Source: Pseudomonas kitaguniensis (GTDB lineage: Bacteria; Pseudomonadota; Gammaproteobacteria; Pseudomonadales; Pseudomonadaceae). From it: a stretch of DNA of 56,092 nt. The position numbers were made by a program, and so were the translations under genes. Below are positions 43,003-51,593 of this stretch, in pieces. The notes beneath the pieces were generated by a model. The model saw only the letters and a program-made list of their open reading frames with translations. It had not been told where the DNA came from and searched no databases. Position 1 is the stretch's first letter. Each line of letters opens with the position of its first letter. The DNA lies in assembly GCF_009296165.1 (NCBI RefSeq), contig NZ_VUAZ01000057.1:1-56092 (forward strand). The letters run 5' to 3'.

Positions 43003-43931
43003 ACCGCCACCTTCGCCAGATTTTTCTCCACGAGTGACACGAACAACTCCTCAAGGCGATTGGTTTTGTTACGCAGGCTCAGCACTTCAATGTTCTGGGT
43101 TGCCAACTGGCTGAACAACGCGGTGATGCCCATGGCTTTGTCCACCTGAACTTCCAGCGTGTGGCTGTCGAGCAGGCGGCTCGGGTAGCCGAGCAACTGC
43201 GGCGGCACCGACAGGTTGTTTTTCAGGTCGAGCAAAAAGGTTTCTACGTGCAACTGGCCCAGCAGGTTACGCATGCTGGTGTTCTCGACAATGGTGCCGT
43301 GGTCGATGATGCCGATGTTGCGGCACAACTGCTCAGCCTCTTCCAGGTAATGGGTGGTGAGGATGATGGTGATGCCCTTCTCGTTCAGCTCGGTGAGAAA
43401 GGTCCACATCGAGCGGCGCAGTTCAATGTCTACGCCGGCGGTGGGCTCATCGAGAATCAACAGGCGCGGTTCATGCACCAGCGCGCGGGCGATCATCAGG
43501 CGGCGCTTCATGCCACCCGACAACGAACGCGAAGGCACGTCGCGCTTGTCCCACAGGCCCAATTGGGTCAGGTACTGCTCGGCGCGCTCATTGGCGATTT
43601 TCGCCGGGATGCCGTAGTAACCGGCTTGGGTTACCACAATGTCGAAGGTCTTTTCGAACTGGTTGAAGTTAAATTCCTGCGGCACCACGCCGATCGAACG
43701 CTTCAGCGCCGCCGGGGATTTATCCAGGTCATGACCGAAGATATTGACCGTGCCGCTGGTCTTGTTGACCAGCGTGGAAAGGATGCCGATGGTGGTGGAT
43801 TTGCCTGCACCGTTAGGGCCGAGCAAGGCGAAGAAGTCACCTTCGGCAACATCCAGATCGATACCACTCAGGGCCTGGAAACCGTTGCCGTAGGTTTTGG
43901 TTAACTGCCGGATGGACAGAGCGGAACTCAT
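42999..43931 (-). CDS. ABC exporter ATPase (YadG-like)
   Basis: A 310-residue ATPase with Walker A GPNGAGKST, signature LSGGMKRRLMIARAL, Walker B LLILDEPTAGVD and switch TTHYLEEAE. A C-terminal domain of about 90 residues follows, typical of DrrA/YadG-like exporters. It overlaps the permease start by 4 bp (ATGA). Function: export of an unknown compound, perhaps a lipid or drug. Confidence 0.88.
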   Translation of the reverse strand: MSSALSIRQLTKTYGNGFQALSGIDLDVAEGDFFALLGPNGAGKSTTIGILSTLVNKTSGTVNIFGHDLDKSPAALKRSIGVVPQEFNFNQFEKTFDIVVTQAGYYGIPAKIANERAEQYLTQLGLWDKRDVPSRSLSGGMKRRLMIARALVHEPRLLILDEPTAGVDIELRRSMWTFLTELNEKGITIILTTHYLEEAEQLCRNIGIIDHGTIVENTSMRNLLGQLHVETFLLDLKNNLSVPPQLLGYPSRLLDSHTLEVQVDKAMGITALFSQLATQNIEVLSLRNKTNRLEELFVSLVEKNLAKVAV

Positions 43932-44065
43932 ATCGGAATACGCACCAAAGAAGGGAATGAAAAGAGTAGACGAGGGCGCAGCGCACGTAGTTCAACGGCG
44001 GCGCATGACAAGCATGGTGCTTGGCCGCGCCGCACAAGTACAGTCACGCGTATTAATAGTCGGTA

Positions 44066-44683
44066 TTAAGTCAACGCGGTCATCACCGCTTTGCGGTAGG
44101 CCGGGCGTTGTTGCAGGCGTTGATACCAGGCTTCCAGATGGGGCATTGCGGGCCTTTCGATAGGCATTTCAAACCAGGCGTAGATAAAGCTGCCCAAGGG
44201 AATGTCGCCCATGCCGATCTCGCTGCCCGACAGATAAGGTTGCTCGGCCAGGGCTTTATCCACGGTGCTCAAGGCATCGATACAGGCCTGGCGCCCGGCA
44301 TTGATGGCGTCCCAATTCTGCTTTTCCGCGGGGGTGCGCAAAATACCCCAGAACACCGCCTTGAACGGTTCGGCGAGGGTTGAGGTGGTCCAGTCCATCC
44401 ACTTTTCGGCATTCGCCCGCGCTTGCAGATCGCTCGGGTACCAGCTCGACGCGTGCTTGGCGCAGAGGTAGCGCACGATGGTATTGGACTCCCACAACAC
44501 AAAGTCGCCATCTTCGATCACGGGCACGCGGCCATTGGGGTTCATCACGCGGTAGTGCGGTGTGTCGACCACACCAAACGCTCCGCCTGCATCAATCGCC
44601 GTGTAGTCGAGGCCGAGTTCTTCGGCGCACCACAGGGCTTTCCTGACGTTAGATGAGTTTTTACGACCCCAGATTTTCAGCAT
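44066..44683 (-). CDS. Glutathione S-transferase
   Basis: A 205-residue GST with an N-terminal thioredoxin fold (1-80: MLKIWGRKNSSNVRKALWCAEELGL; NPNGRVPVIEDGDFVLWESNTIVRYL) and an all-helical C-terminal domain. The Ser in KNSSNVRK occupies the catalytic position, and VPVIEDG and ESNTI bind glutathione. It belongs to the beta/theta-like soluble class. Substrate unknown. It is 134 bp downstream of the ABC gene start on the same strand, with no clear co-regulation. Confidence 0.88.
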   Translation of the reverse strand: MLKIWGRKNSSNVRKALWCAEELGLDYTAIDAGGAFGVVDTPHYRVMNPNGRVPVIEDGDFVLWESNTIVRYLCAKHASSWYPSDLQARANAEKWMDWTTSTLAEPFKAVFWGILRTPAEKQNWDAINAGRQACIDALSTVDKALAEQPYLSGSEIGMGDIPLGSFIYAWFEMPIERPAMPHLEAWYQRLQQRPAYRKAVMTALT

Positions 44684-45075
44684 GACCGTGCCTTATCGTT
44701 AATGAACATGGCTTGATGAACGACGCAGCATACGCCGGTTTGCGCGCGGCTTGAATCGGTGTGCTTGTCGCTCAGTTGATCCGGCATTGCGACGCTCAAA
44801 AATACTGACTGCCTGGTCACGTGAAGGCGCACTGGAACCGCGATGTTTTTCGGCGAACTCCACCACCGCAGGGTGGTCACTATCGATGAGGCGGCGGGGA
44901 CTCAGGCCTGAAGCTTAACGACAGATTTGCCTTGGAGATAACGACAGTTCTTCCATATGGCGATCAGCCACCGCTGCGCGCTCCAGTACAACTGGTTACA
45001 CCCTGACCACCACGCTTGTTCGCATGCCGACTAAGCTCCATGGTGGTTTCGCCCTGGTTTCACGGAGGATTGAAT
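44684..45075. other. Intergenic region between GST and fadE
   Basis: About 390 bp without a supported gene. A short possible hairpin CCACC...GGTGG lies near 44860-44875. No terminator, REP unit or recognised operator was found, and no convincing PsrA-type inverted repeat precedes fadE. It must hold the divergent promoters of the two genes. Confidence 0.5.
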
Positions 45076-47523
45076 ATGCTGTTGTTGTGGATACTGGTGC
45101 TGGTGGTAGGCATTGCCTACTTGGCACACCGCCGTATCGCGCCCCTGCCCGCCCTGGGCGTGGTGGCTGTTTACCTGCTGGCGATGGGTGCCTGGAGCCA
45201 CGCACCGGGTTGGCTGCTGCTGATCTTCTGGGTGTTGATCGCCGTGGTGGCCGCACCGTTACTGCTGCCGGACCTGCGCCGCGAATACTTCACCAAACCG
45301 CTGTTCAGCTGGTTTCAGAAAGTCCTGCCGCCGATGTCACAAACCGAGCGCGACGCAATTGACGCGGGCACCGTGTGGTGGGACGGCGAACTGTTCAGCG
45401 GTCGCCCTGACTGGGACAAGTTGCTGGCTTACCCCAAGGTGCAACTGACCGAAGAAGAACAGGCGTTTATCGACGGCCCTACTGAAGAACTCTGTGCGAT
45501 GGTCAGCGACTGGGAAATCGGCCAGGCCATGGACCTGCCGCCCGCCGCGTGGGAGCACATCAAGACCCACGGTTTCTTTGCGCTGATTATTCCCAAGGAA
45601 TTCGGCGGCAAAGGCTTCTCGGCCTATGCCCACTCGCAGATCGCGATGAAACTCGCCACCCGCAGCGGCGACCTTGCTTCCACCGTGATGGTCCCCAACT
45701 CCCTGGGCCCCGCCGAGTTGCTGCTGCATTACGGCACCGACGAACAACGCAATCACTACCTGCCGCGCCTGGCGCGTGGCGATGATATTCCGTGCTTTGC
45801 GCTGACTGGCCCGCTGGCCGGTTCCGACGCTGGCGCCATGCCCGACACCGGCGTGATCTGCAAAGGCGAGTGGGAAGGCAAGGAAACCCTCGGCCTGCGC
45901 CTGAATTGGGAAAAGCGCTACATCACCCTTGGCCCGGTTGCGACCCTGTTGGGGCTGGCGTTCAAGGCGTATGACCCGGACCACTTGCTCGGCGAAGAAG
46001 AAGATTTGGGTATCAGCCTGGCGCTGATCCCGACCGACACCCCCGGTGTGGAAATCGGCCGCCGCCACCTGCCCTTGGGCGCTGCGTTCATGAACGGCCC
46101 CAACTCAGGCAGAGACGTGTTCATCCCCCTGGAATTCCTCATCGGTGGCCAGGAAATGCTCGGCAAGGGCTGGATGATGTTGATGAACTGCCTGTCGGTC
46201 GGCCGCTCTATCTCGCTGCCTGCCGTGGGCACCGGCGCGGCCAAATACACCAGTTTGGTGACGGGCCAGTACGCTCAGGTGCGCGAGCAGTTCAACGTGC
46301 CGTTGTCGGCCTTTGAAGGTATTCAGGAAGCCCTGGCGCGCATCGGCGGCAACGCCTGGCTGATGGACAGCGCGCGCATGCTCACCGCGAATGCCGTCGA
46401 CCTGGGGGAAAAACCTTCGGTGCTGTCGGCGATCCTCAAGTACCACCTCACCGAGCGCGGCCGCGAGTGCATCAGCCACGCCATGGACGTGCACGGCGGC
46501 AAGGGCATCATCATGGGCCCGAACAACTACCTGGGCCGTAGCTGGCAAGGCGCGCCGATTTTTATCACCGTGGAAGGCGCGAACATTCTGTCGCGCAACC
46601 TGATGATCTTTGGTCAAGGCGCGATTCGCTGCCACCCGTTCGTGCTCAAGGAAATGGCGCTGGCCGGCCGTGAAGACCATGATCAAGCGCTGAAGGAATT
46701 CGACGGCCTGCTGATGCAACATATCGGTTTTGCCGTGAGCAATGCCGCCAGCACGCTGGTGCTTAACCTGGGCATTGGCCACTTCGAAAAAGCACCGGGC
46801 AACCGCTTGAGCCAAGGCTATTTCCGTGCACTGAACCGTCAGGCGGCTGCGTTCGCCTTGCTCGCCGACCTGAGCATGATGTTGTTGGGTGGCGAGTTGA
46901 AACGTCGCGAACGCCTGTCGGCGCGCCTCGGTGATGTGCTGAGCCACATGTACCTGGCGTCGGCGGCGCTCAAGCGTTATCACGACCTAGATTCACCGGA
47001 CCACCTGCAACCGCTGTTCGCGTGGGCCATGGAAGAAAGTCTCGGCGAGTCGGAGCGTGCCCTCGATGAGCTGCTCAGCAACTTCCCGAACAAGGTACTG
47101 GGTTGCCTGCTGCGGGTGATCGTGTTCCCGTTCGGCCGTCGCCATACCGGGCCGTCCGATGCGCTGGATGCCGAAGTGGCCGCGGTGATCGGTCGCGCCA
47201 AAGGCGACCCGACCCTGGAGGAGCTGCTGGCTGGCTGCTATCGCCCGCAATCGGCGGACGATCCGGTGGGCGCGCTGCAACATGCCTACGACCTGCTGGG
47301 TGCGAGCCATGCGTTGCAGAAAACGCTGCACGGCGCGCTCAAAAGCGGTCAGGTCAAACCGGCTGCCGGCGAACACGCTATCGACGCGGCGCTGAAGGCC
47401 GGCGTGCTGCAACCGGCCGAAGCGCAAACCCTGCGTGACGCCGAAGCGGCGCGACGCAAGGTGATCGACGTGGATGATTTCAGCAAGGAAGAACTGACCC
47501 AGGCTGAGGGTAAAGTCCGCTGA
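45076..47523 (+). CDS. fadE: Acyl-CoA dehydrogenase FadE
   Basis: An 815-residue enzyme of the long FadE type that makes trans-2-enoyl-CoA in beta-oxidation. Two N-terminal membrane segments (about 1-20 and 30-70: MLLLWILVLVVGIAYLAH; WLLLIFWVLIAVVAAP) anchor it. The dehydrogenase core (about 120-560) includes FFALIIPKEFGGKGFSAYAHSQIAMKLATRSGD and DVHGGKGIIMGPNNYLGRSWQGAPIFITVEGANIL. A C-terminal DUF1974 domain (about 560-810) follows. Length equals E. coli FadE (814). The start at 45076 has GGAGG upstream. It is followed by a terminator and a small partner gene. Confidence 0.93.
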   Translation: MLLLWILVLVVGIAYLAHRRIAPLPALGVVAVYLLAMGAWSHAPGWLLLIFWVLIAVVAAPLLLPDLRREYFTKPLFSWFQKVLPPMSQTERDAIDAGTVWWDGELFSGRPDWDKLLAYPKVQLTEEEQAFIDGPTEELCAMVSDWEIGQAMDLPPAAWEHIKTHGFFALIIPKEFGGKGFSAYAHSQIAMKLATRSGDLASTVMVPNSLGPAELLLHYGTDEQRNHYLPRLARGDDIPCFALTGPLAGSDAGAMPDTGVICKGEWEGKETLGLRLNWEKRYITLGPVATLLGLAFKAYDPDHLLGEEEDLGISLALIPTDTPGVEIGRRHLPLGAAFMNGPNSGRDVFIPLEFLIGGQEMLGKGWMMLMNCLSVGRSISLPAVGTGAAKYTSLVTGQYAQVREQFNVPLSAFEGIQEALARIGGNAWLMDSARMLTANAVDLGEKPSVLSAILKYHLTERGRECISHAMDVHGGKGIIMGPNNYLGRSWQGAPIFITVEGANILSRNLMIFGQGAIRCHPFVLKEMALAGREDHDQALKEFDGLLMQHIGFAVSNAASTLVLNLGIGHFEKAPGNRLSQGYFRALNRQAAAFALLADLSMMLLGGELKRRERLSARLGDVLSHMYLASAALKRYHDLDSPDHLQPLFAWAMEESLGESERALDELLSNFPNKVLGCLLRVIVFPFGRRHTGPSDALDAEVAAVIGRAKGDPTLEELLAGCYRPQSADDPVGALQHAYDLLGASHALQKTLHGALKSGQVKPAAGEHAIDAALKAGVLQPAEAQTLRDAEAARRKVIDVDDFSKEELTQAEGKVR

Positions 47524-47542
47524 TCTGCTGGGCCATATAATT

Positions 47543-47579
47543 ACGGGCGCTTGAGCTATATACTCTCGCGCCCGTTTTT
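47543..47579 (+). terminator. Terminator after fadE
   Basis: ACGGGCGC (47543-47550) pairs with GCGCCCGT (47568-47575), with an inner GAG...CTC pair in the loop, then a TTTT run. It is followed 24 bp later by the GTG start of the next gene, so part of that gene's transcript may read through. Confidence 0.7.
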
Positions 47580-47598
47580 GCTTTAGAGGACTTATCTC

Positions 47599-48006
47599 GT
47601 GTCCAACGTCGTTGCCGATCATCTCGTCTTGCTCGACCATCTGCGCAGCATCCTGGTTGCCGTCGGCGAAGCCGAACAGGTGCCTGAGGAAAGCCACGTT
47701 CTGTTTCTGGAGCGTTTCGACGAATTGCGCGCCCTGCTGCCGATCGACCCGATCGAAAGCCAGTATTTGGGCCAGGACCTGATGAGCCAGGTCATCCTGC
47801 GCTACCCGCAAATCGCCCACCTGGTTCCGCGCGACCTGCTGTGGTTCTTTGGCGGCGATTGCCTGCATTTTATGCCCGACGAAGAACTGGACCTGTACCA
47901 GGCCCTGGAAGAACGCCGCTATGAAGCCGAACTGAACGACGAACCGTTCGACTGGAACCAGGAAAAGCAACTGCTGGCCATGCCGCAAGACCAGAGCAAG
48001 CACTGA
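47599..48006 (+). CDS. Small acidic protein downstream of fadE, unknown function
   Basis: A 135-residue soluble, acidic, helical protein (SNVVADHLVLLDHLRSILVAVGEAEQVPEESHVLFLERFDELRALL ... LIPRDLLWFFGGDCLHFMPDEELDLYQALEERRYEAE). The GTG start at 47599 has AGAGGA 8 nt upstream. Pseudomonads often keep this small gene just after fadE. I do not recognise a domain; a role as a dehydrogenase-linked or PA2816-type conserved hypothetical is only positional. Confidence 0.72.
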   Translation: MSNVVADHLVLLDHLRSILVAVGEAEQVPEESHVLFLERFDELRALLPIDPIESQYLGQDLMSQVILRYPQIAHLVPRDLLWFFGGDCLHFMPDEELDLYQALEERRYEAELNDEPFDWNQEKQLLAMPQDQSKH

Positions 48007-48024
48007 TTGCAGAGGCGGGCCAGC

Positions 48025-48043
48025 GTGGCGAGCGGCTCGCCAC
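48025..48043. repeat. REP-like hairpin
   Basis: GTGGCGAG-CGG-CTCGCCAC is a perfect 8-bp stem with a 3-nt loop, a truncated REP core between the convergent small gene and PhoD-like gene. Confidence 0.6.
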
Positions 48044-48097
48044 ACAAGCCCGTTCGCCATGCCAGCCCAGCAGCCATGCACACCGGCTGGCCACACA

Positions 48098-49672
48098 TTA
48101 AACCGCTATCGCCCCCGCCTTCCCCGACTCCACCACAAATGACTTGAGCGTCGACACCGTCGCCAGCGGGTCACGCGGGTCGGTGATCACGCGAAAATTC
48201 GTCAGCATCTTCTGCGCCTCCAACGCCACCGACACATAGCCACGCTGGCGGCTGTCGAAAAACTTCACGTGCGGGTTGAGCGGCAGTATCTGCGAGAACG
48301 CCTCAAAGGGCGGCCCATCGGAGGTCACTGAACTGCCGACAAACTCGGTGCCAACAACCCGCGACTGAGGGTTGTTGGCATCCGCATGCAGGTCGGTGGT
48401 CCAGAATGAATGAATATCGCCGCCCCAAAACACCGGGTTCTTCGGCCGATGACGTTCGATGGACGCCAGCATCCGTGAGCGGTTTGCCATGTAGCCGTCC
48501 CAACCATCGGTCCAATGCCCAATGTGTTGGCTAGTCAGATCACGATGAATCAACGGCGCCACGAGCAAATCCTGAGCGATCACGTTCCATTGCGCCGTCG
48601 ACTCGGCAAACCCTCGGTCCAGCCACGCTTCCTGCTGCCAGCCCAGCATGCTGCGACGCGGGTCGAGCAAGTCTGCGCAACTGGCGTCTGCGATATGCCC
48701 CTGCCGACTGCCGTTAGCCTGGATACACGGTTGTTCGGAACGGTACTGCCGGCCATCCAGCACATGAAAACGCGCGAGTCGGCCGTAGTCGAGGCGCCGA
48801 TAAATGCGCATATCCGGCCCCTTCGGCACACTGCTCGCGCGCAGTGGCATATGTTCGTAAAACGCCTGGTACGCCGCCGCGCGCCGCTGAAGAAATTGCG
48901 CCACCGGGATTTTCGGGTCCTCGGACCATTGGTTGGCGTAGTCGTTCTGCACCTCGTGGTCGTCCCACGTCGCAACGCTGGGTGCCGCCGCGTGCAGGGC
49001 TTGCAGGTCCGGGTCGGTTTTGTACAGGGCATAGCGGTTGCGATAGTCGCTCAAGCTCACCGCGTTGCCGCTGCCATGCGCACGAATGATCTTGCCCGAG
49101 TCCGCCGCGTAGGAGTTTTCATAGATGTAGTCGCCAAGGAAAAACACCAGGTCGGGTTGCTCCGCCGCCAAGTGGCGATAGGCGCTGAAGTAACCACGCT
49201 CCCAGTGCGAGCACGACACAAACCCAAAATGCGCTGCCGCCAGCGCATGCTGCAGCGGCGCTGTGATTGCACGGCCCACCGGGCTCTGCGCGCCGAGCCC
49301 TTCGAACTGATACCAGTAAGGCCTGCCCGCCTCCAGCCCCGCGACCTCCACATGCACCGAATGCGCGAAACGCTCAGTCGCCGTCACTTCACCTTGCTTG
49401 ACGATGCGCGTCATCGCCGCATCGCTGGCCACGCGCCAACGCACCGGCACTGCGCGGCTCAAGCCACCACGCCCATCTGCTGCGTTGAACAGTGGCGCCA
49501 GGCGCGTCCAGATCACAAACCCATCCGGCAGCGGGTCGCCGGACGCCACCCCAAGCGTAAACGGGTAATCCACCCCGGCGCTGCGTGCAAACGGGCTGAG
49601 AATCGAAAACGCCGTCGCCACTGCCAGCCCCGCAAGGACTCGACGTCGTCCAGGGTCGACTGCCCCACTCAC
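48098..49672 (-). CDS. phoD: PhoD-like alkaline phosphatase/phosphodiesterase, Tat-exported
   Basis: A 524-residue metallophosphatase with a twin-arginine signal (GRRRVLAGLAVATAFSILSPFA) for folded export to the periplasm. PhoD domain marks: LGVASGDPLPDGFVIWTRLAP, FVSCSHWERGYF (metal-binding Cys), FLGDYIYENSY, ATWDDHEVQNDY, and VFWGGDIHSFW. Substrates are phosphomonoesters and phosphodiesters, with Ca and Fe. The start is set to the GTG at 49672, since GGGAG is 8 nt upstream and GTGA overlaps the GNAT stop; a TTG at 49687 is the alternative. It is cotranscribed with the GNAT gene. No PHO box was found upstream. Confidence 0.87.
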   Translation of the reverse strand: MSGAVDPGRRRVLAGLAVATAFSILSPFARSAGVDYPFTLGVASGDPLPDGFVIWTRLAPLFNAADGRGGLSRAVPVRWRVASDAAMTRIVKQGEVTATERFAHSVHVEVAGLEAGRPYWYQFEGLGAQSPVGRAITAPLQHALAAAHFGFVSCSHWERGYFSAYRHLAAEQPDLVFFLGDYIYENSYAADSGKIIRAHGSGNAVSLSDYRNRYALYKTDPDLQALHAAAPSVATWDDHEVQNDYANQWSEDPKIPVAQFLQRRAAAYQAFYEHMPLRASSVPKGPDMRIYRRLDYGRLARFHVLDGRQYRSEQPCIQANGSRQGHIADASCADLLDPRRSMLGWQQEAWLDRGFAESTAQWNVIAQDLLVAPLIHRDLTSQHIGHWTDGWDGYMANRSRMLASIERHRPKNPVFWGGDIHSFWTTDLHADANNPQSRVVGTEFVGSSVTSDGPPFEAFSQILPLNPHVKFFDSRQRGYVSVALEAQKMLTNFRVITDPRDPLATVSTLKSFVVESGKAGAIAV

Positions 49673-50223
49673 AACGCGCGCTCCCAATCATCGCGTACCG
49701 TGGCGAAGCTCAACAAATCCTCATACACGCCATTTTTGAGAAACGCCTCGCGCAGGCACCCCTCGTACTTCAAGCCGATTTTCTGCATGACCCGCGCCGA
49801 CTCTTTGTTGCGCCCAAAACACTGGCTGCCGACACGTTGCAAGCCCAGTTCGGCAAAGCCAAAATCCATCACCGCACTCGCCGCCTCAGCCGCGTAGCCC
49901 TGGTCACGAACGTGCGCCGCCACCCAACCTCCCAAGTGCCCATAGTGATGACGCGCGTTAAGACGCAGGCTGACGATACCGATTAATTCGCCGGTTGCTC
50001 GCACGTGCATACCCAGGCTCAGCAAATCGCCCGCGCGGTATTTTTCTGCGCTTGCGCTAATAAAGCTCTGCGCGACTTCCAGGGTGTAAGGCGAGGGAAT
50101 ATTGGCGGTGTTGTCAGCAATGTTCGGCCCGTTGCCGAGTACGCAAAGCACCTCGGCCTGGTGCATTTCCAGCGCGCGCAACAGCAGTCGTGGTGTGAGT
50201 AACTGAGGCAGTTCAGTCGGCAT
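49669..50223 (-). CDS. GNAT acetyltransferase (RimJ/RimL-like)
   Basis: A 184-residue GNAT-family enzyme. LLTPRLLLRALEMHQAEVLCVLGNGPNIADNTANIPSPYT is the RimJ/RimL N-terminal form. The acetyl-CoA loop reads GWVAAHVRDQGYAAEAASAVMDFGFAELGLQRVGSQCFGRNKESARVMQKIGL, matching the RDQGYA (R/Q-x-x-G-x-A/G) motif. It acetylates N-terminal or other amines; substrate unknown. The start at 50223 gives MPTELPQLLTP; an upstream TTG at 50256 is less likely. It precedes phoD on the same strand with a 4-bp overlap. Confidence 0.84.
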   Translation of the reverse strand: MPTELPQLLTPRLLLRALEMHQAEVLCVLGNGPNIADNTANIPSPYTLEVAQSFISASAEKYRAGDLLSLGMHVRATGELIGIVSLRLNARHHYGHLGGWVAAHVRDQGYAAEAASAVMDFGFAELGLQRVGSQCFGRNKESARVMQKIGLKYEGCLREAFLKNGVYEDLLSFATVRDDWERAL

Positions 50224-50413
50224 AAGAAGCGGCTCTGAAGATAAATTTCTCAACAATGTACGCCGTTCGTGTCAATTACATTACGTCATAAAACTGCAAG
50301 AATAATCACCTGAAAGACGCGTTCCAGAGCCTTCAAAACGTAAATTAAAGTTAACCAATCGGTCATTTTCGGCTGATAGCGTATCGCCCCTAATTCAATG
50401 ATGGGGTAACGGA

Positions 50414-50821
50414 ATGAGAACCTGGGACGAACCCAAGAAACGCAAGGCGCACATCGAACTGATCCCGATGATCGACGTGATGATGTTCCTCCTGGTGTTT
50501 TTCGTACTGGTGAGTTTGAACGTGATTCCCGCACTCGGCATGAAGACGCAATTACCCAGCGCCAGCAGCTCGCAACAGCTCAAGCCGCAGAACAAATTCA
50601 TCCTGACTCTGGGCCTCGAAGGCCAGTTGCAACTGGACGGCAAGGACCTCACGGTGGATGCCCTGGTGCCGGCACTGAAGGCGGCTGAAAAGCCTGATAC
50701 CAAGTCGACGATCATCGTCAACAGTGACAAGGGTGTGGAAGTCTCGCGCCTGGTGGAAGTCATGGACACCCTGCGCCTGGGTGGCTTTACCTCCGTCTCC
50801 ATCGCCACGCGTAAGTCCTGA
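50414..50821 (+). CDS. exbD: ExbD biopolymer transport protein
   Basis: A 135-residue protein with one N-terminal membrane helix (about 18-38, LIPMIDVMMFLLVFFVLVSL) carrying the proton-path Asp22, and a periplasmic domain of about 95 residues. It is the first gene of exbD-tonB-receptor-exbB-PLD. No ribosome binding site stronger than GTAACGGA is present. It works with ExbB and TonB to energise the outer membrane receptor. Confidence 0.87.
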   Translation: MRTWDEPKKRKAHIELIPMIDVMMFLLVFFVLVSLNVIPALGMKTQLPSASSSQQLKPQNKFILTLGLEGQLQLDGKDLTVDALVPALKAAEKPDTKSTIIVNSDKGVEVSRLVEVMDTLRLGGFTSVSIATRKS

Positions 50822-50823
50822 TC

Positions 50824-51570
50824 ATGTATGTACTGTTTCGTGCGCGTCAGCTGCTCGGCAGTGTCCCGGCCCTGATCGCCCTGGTGCTGATTGCAATGGG
50901 CATCCAGTCACAGACGTTGAAGGTTGAGCCGGTGTACGACGAGTCGGCGGTCGAGTTGGCACTGGTCGAGCCTGAGCCGGAAGTAGTGCCGCAACCGGTG
51001 GTAGTGGAACAGGAGCCGCCACCGCCGGTAATCGAGGATGAAGAGGCCGAGCCCGCCCCGCCACCGCCACCGCCGCCTCCACCAAAGCCGGTGCCAAAGC
51101 CCGAGCCCAAGCCGGTGCCCAAACCCAAGCCAGCAGTGGCCGCCAAGCCGACAACCGCACCGGCGCCGACACCAACACCGCAAGTGGCAGCCAAACCGGT
51201 ACAGGCCGCCGTCGCCCCAACCCCAGCGCCGCCCGCCCCTCCCGCGCCACCCAAGGTCGATGGCCAGGCGCTGGAAGGCGGCTACCTCAAAGGTTTGCGC
51301 AACGAGCTGGACACTTACAAGCAATACCCCACCGGGCGCCAGGCATCGCTTGAACGGCCGAGCGGCGAGGTGGTGGTCTGGATGAGGGTGGACCGGCAAG
51401 GCCGCGTGCTCGACAGCGGCATTCAAACGCCGGCCTCAAGCATGCTGCTCAATCGAGCCGCCACCAACAGCCTGCGTCGCATCAAGCAAGTCAAGCCGTT
51501 CCCCGAGCAAGCCTTCGGGGGGCGCAACGAGCAGCGCTTCACCGCCACCTTCAACTACAGCGTGCAATAG
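50824..51570 (+). CDS. tonB: TonB protein
   Basis: A 248-residue TonB with an N-terminal anchor (about 10-30, LLGSVPALIALVLIAMGIQSQ), a long Pro-rich spacer (about 40-145, alternating EP/KP and AP blocks) that spans the periplasm, and a C-terminal TonB domain (about 150-248: GYLKGLRNELDTYKQYPTGR...; GEVVVWMRVDRQGRVLDSGIQ...). It is encoded 2 bp after exbD, followed 23 bp later by the receptor gene. It is dedicated to the neighbouring receptor by position. Confidence 0.87.
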   Translation: MYVLFRARQLLGSVPALIALVLIAMGIQSQTLKVEPVYDESAVELALVEPEPEVVPQPVVVEQEPPPPVIEDEEAEPAPPPPPPPPPKPVPKPEPKPVPKPKPAVAAKPTTAPAPTPTPQVAAKPVQAAVAPTPAPPAPPAPPKVDGQALEGGYLKGLRNELDTYKQYPTGRQASLERPSGEVVVWMRVDRQGRVLDSGIQTPASSMLLNRAATNSLRRIKQVKPFPEQAFGGRNEQRFTATFNYSVQ

Positions 51571-51593
51571 CACCCCACACCAGGACGACAGTG

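Noticed and set aside
50290..50400. PHO-box-like elements (ACGTCAT-AAAA-CTGCAAG; CGGTCAT-TTTC-GGCTGAT) upstream of exbD
   Set aside because: Only one half-site of each is near consensus and no well-placed -10 follows; a Fur box was also sought and not found.
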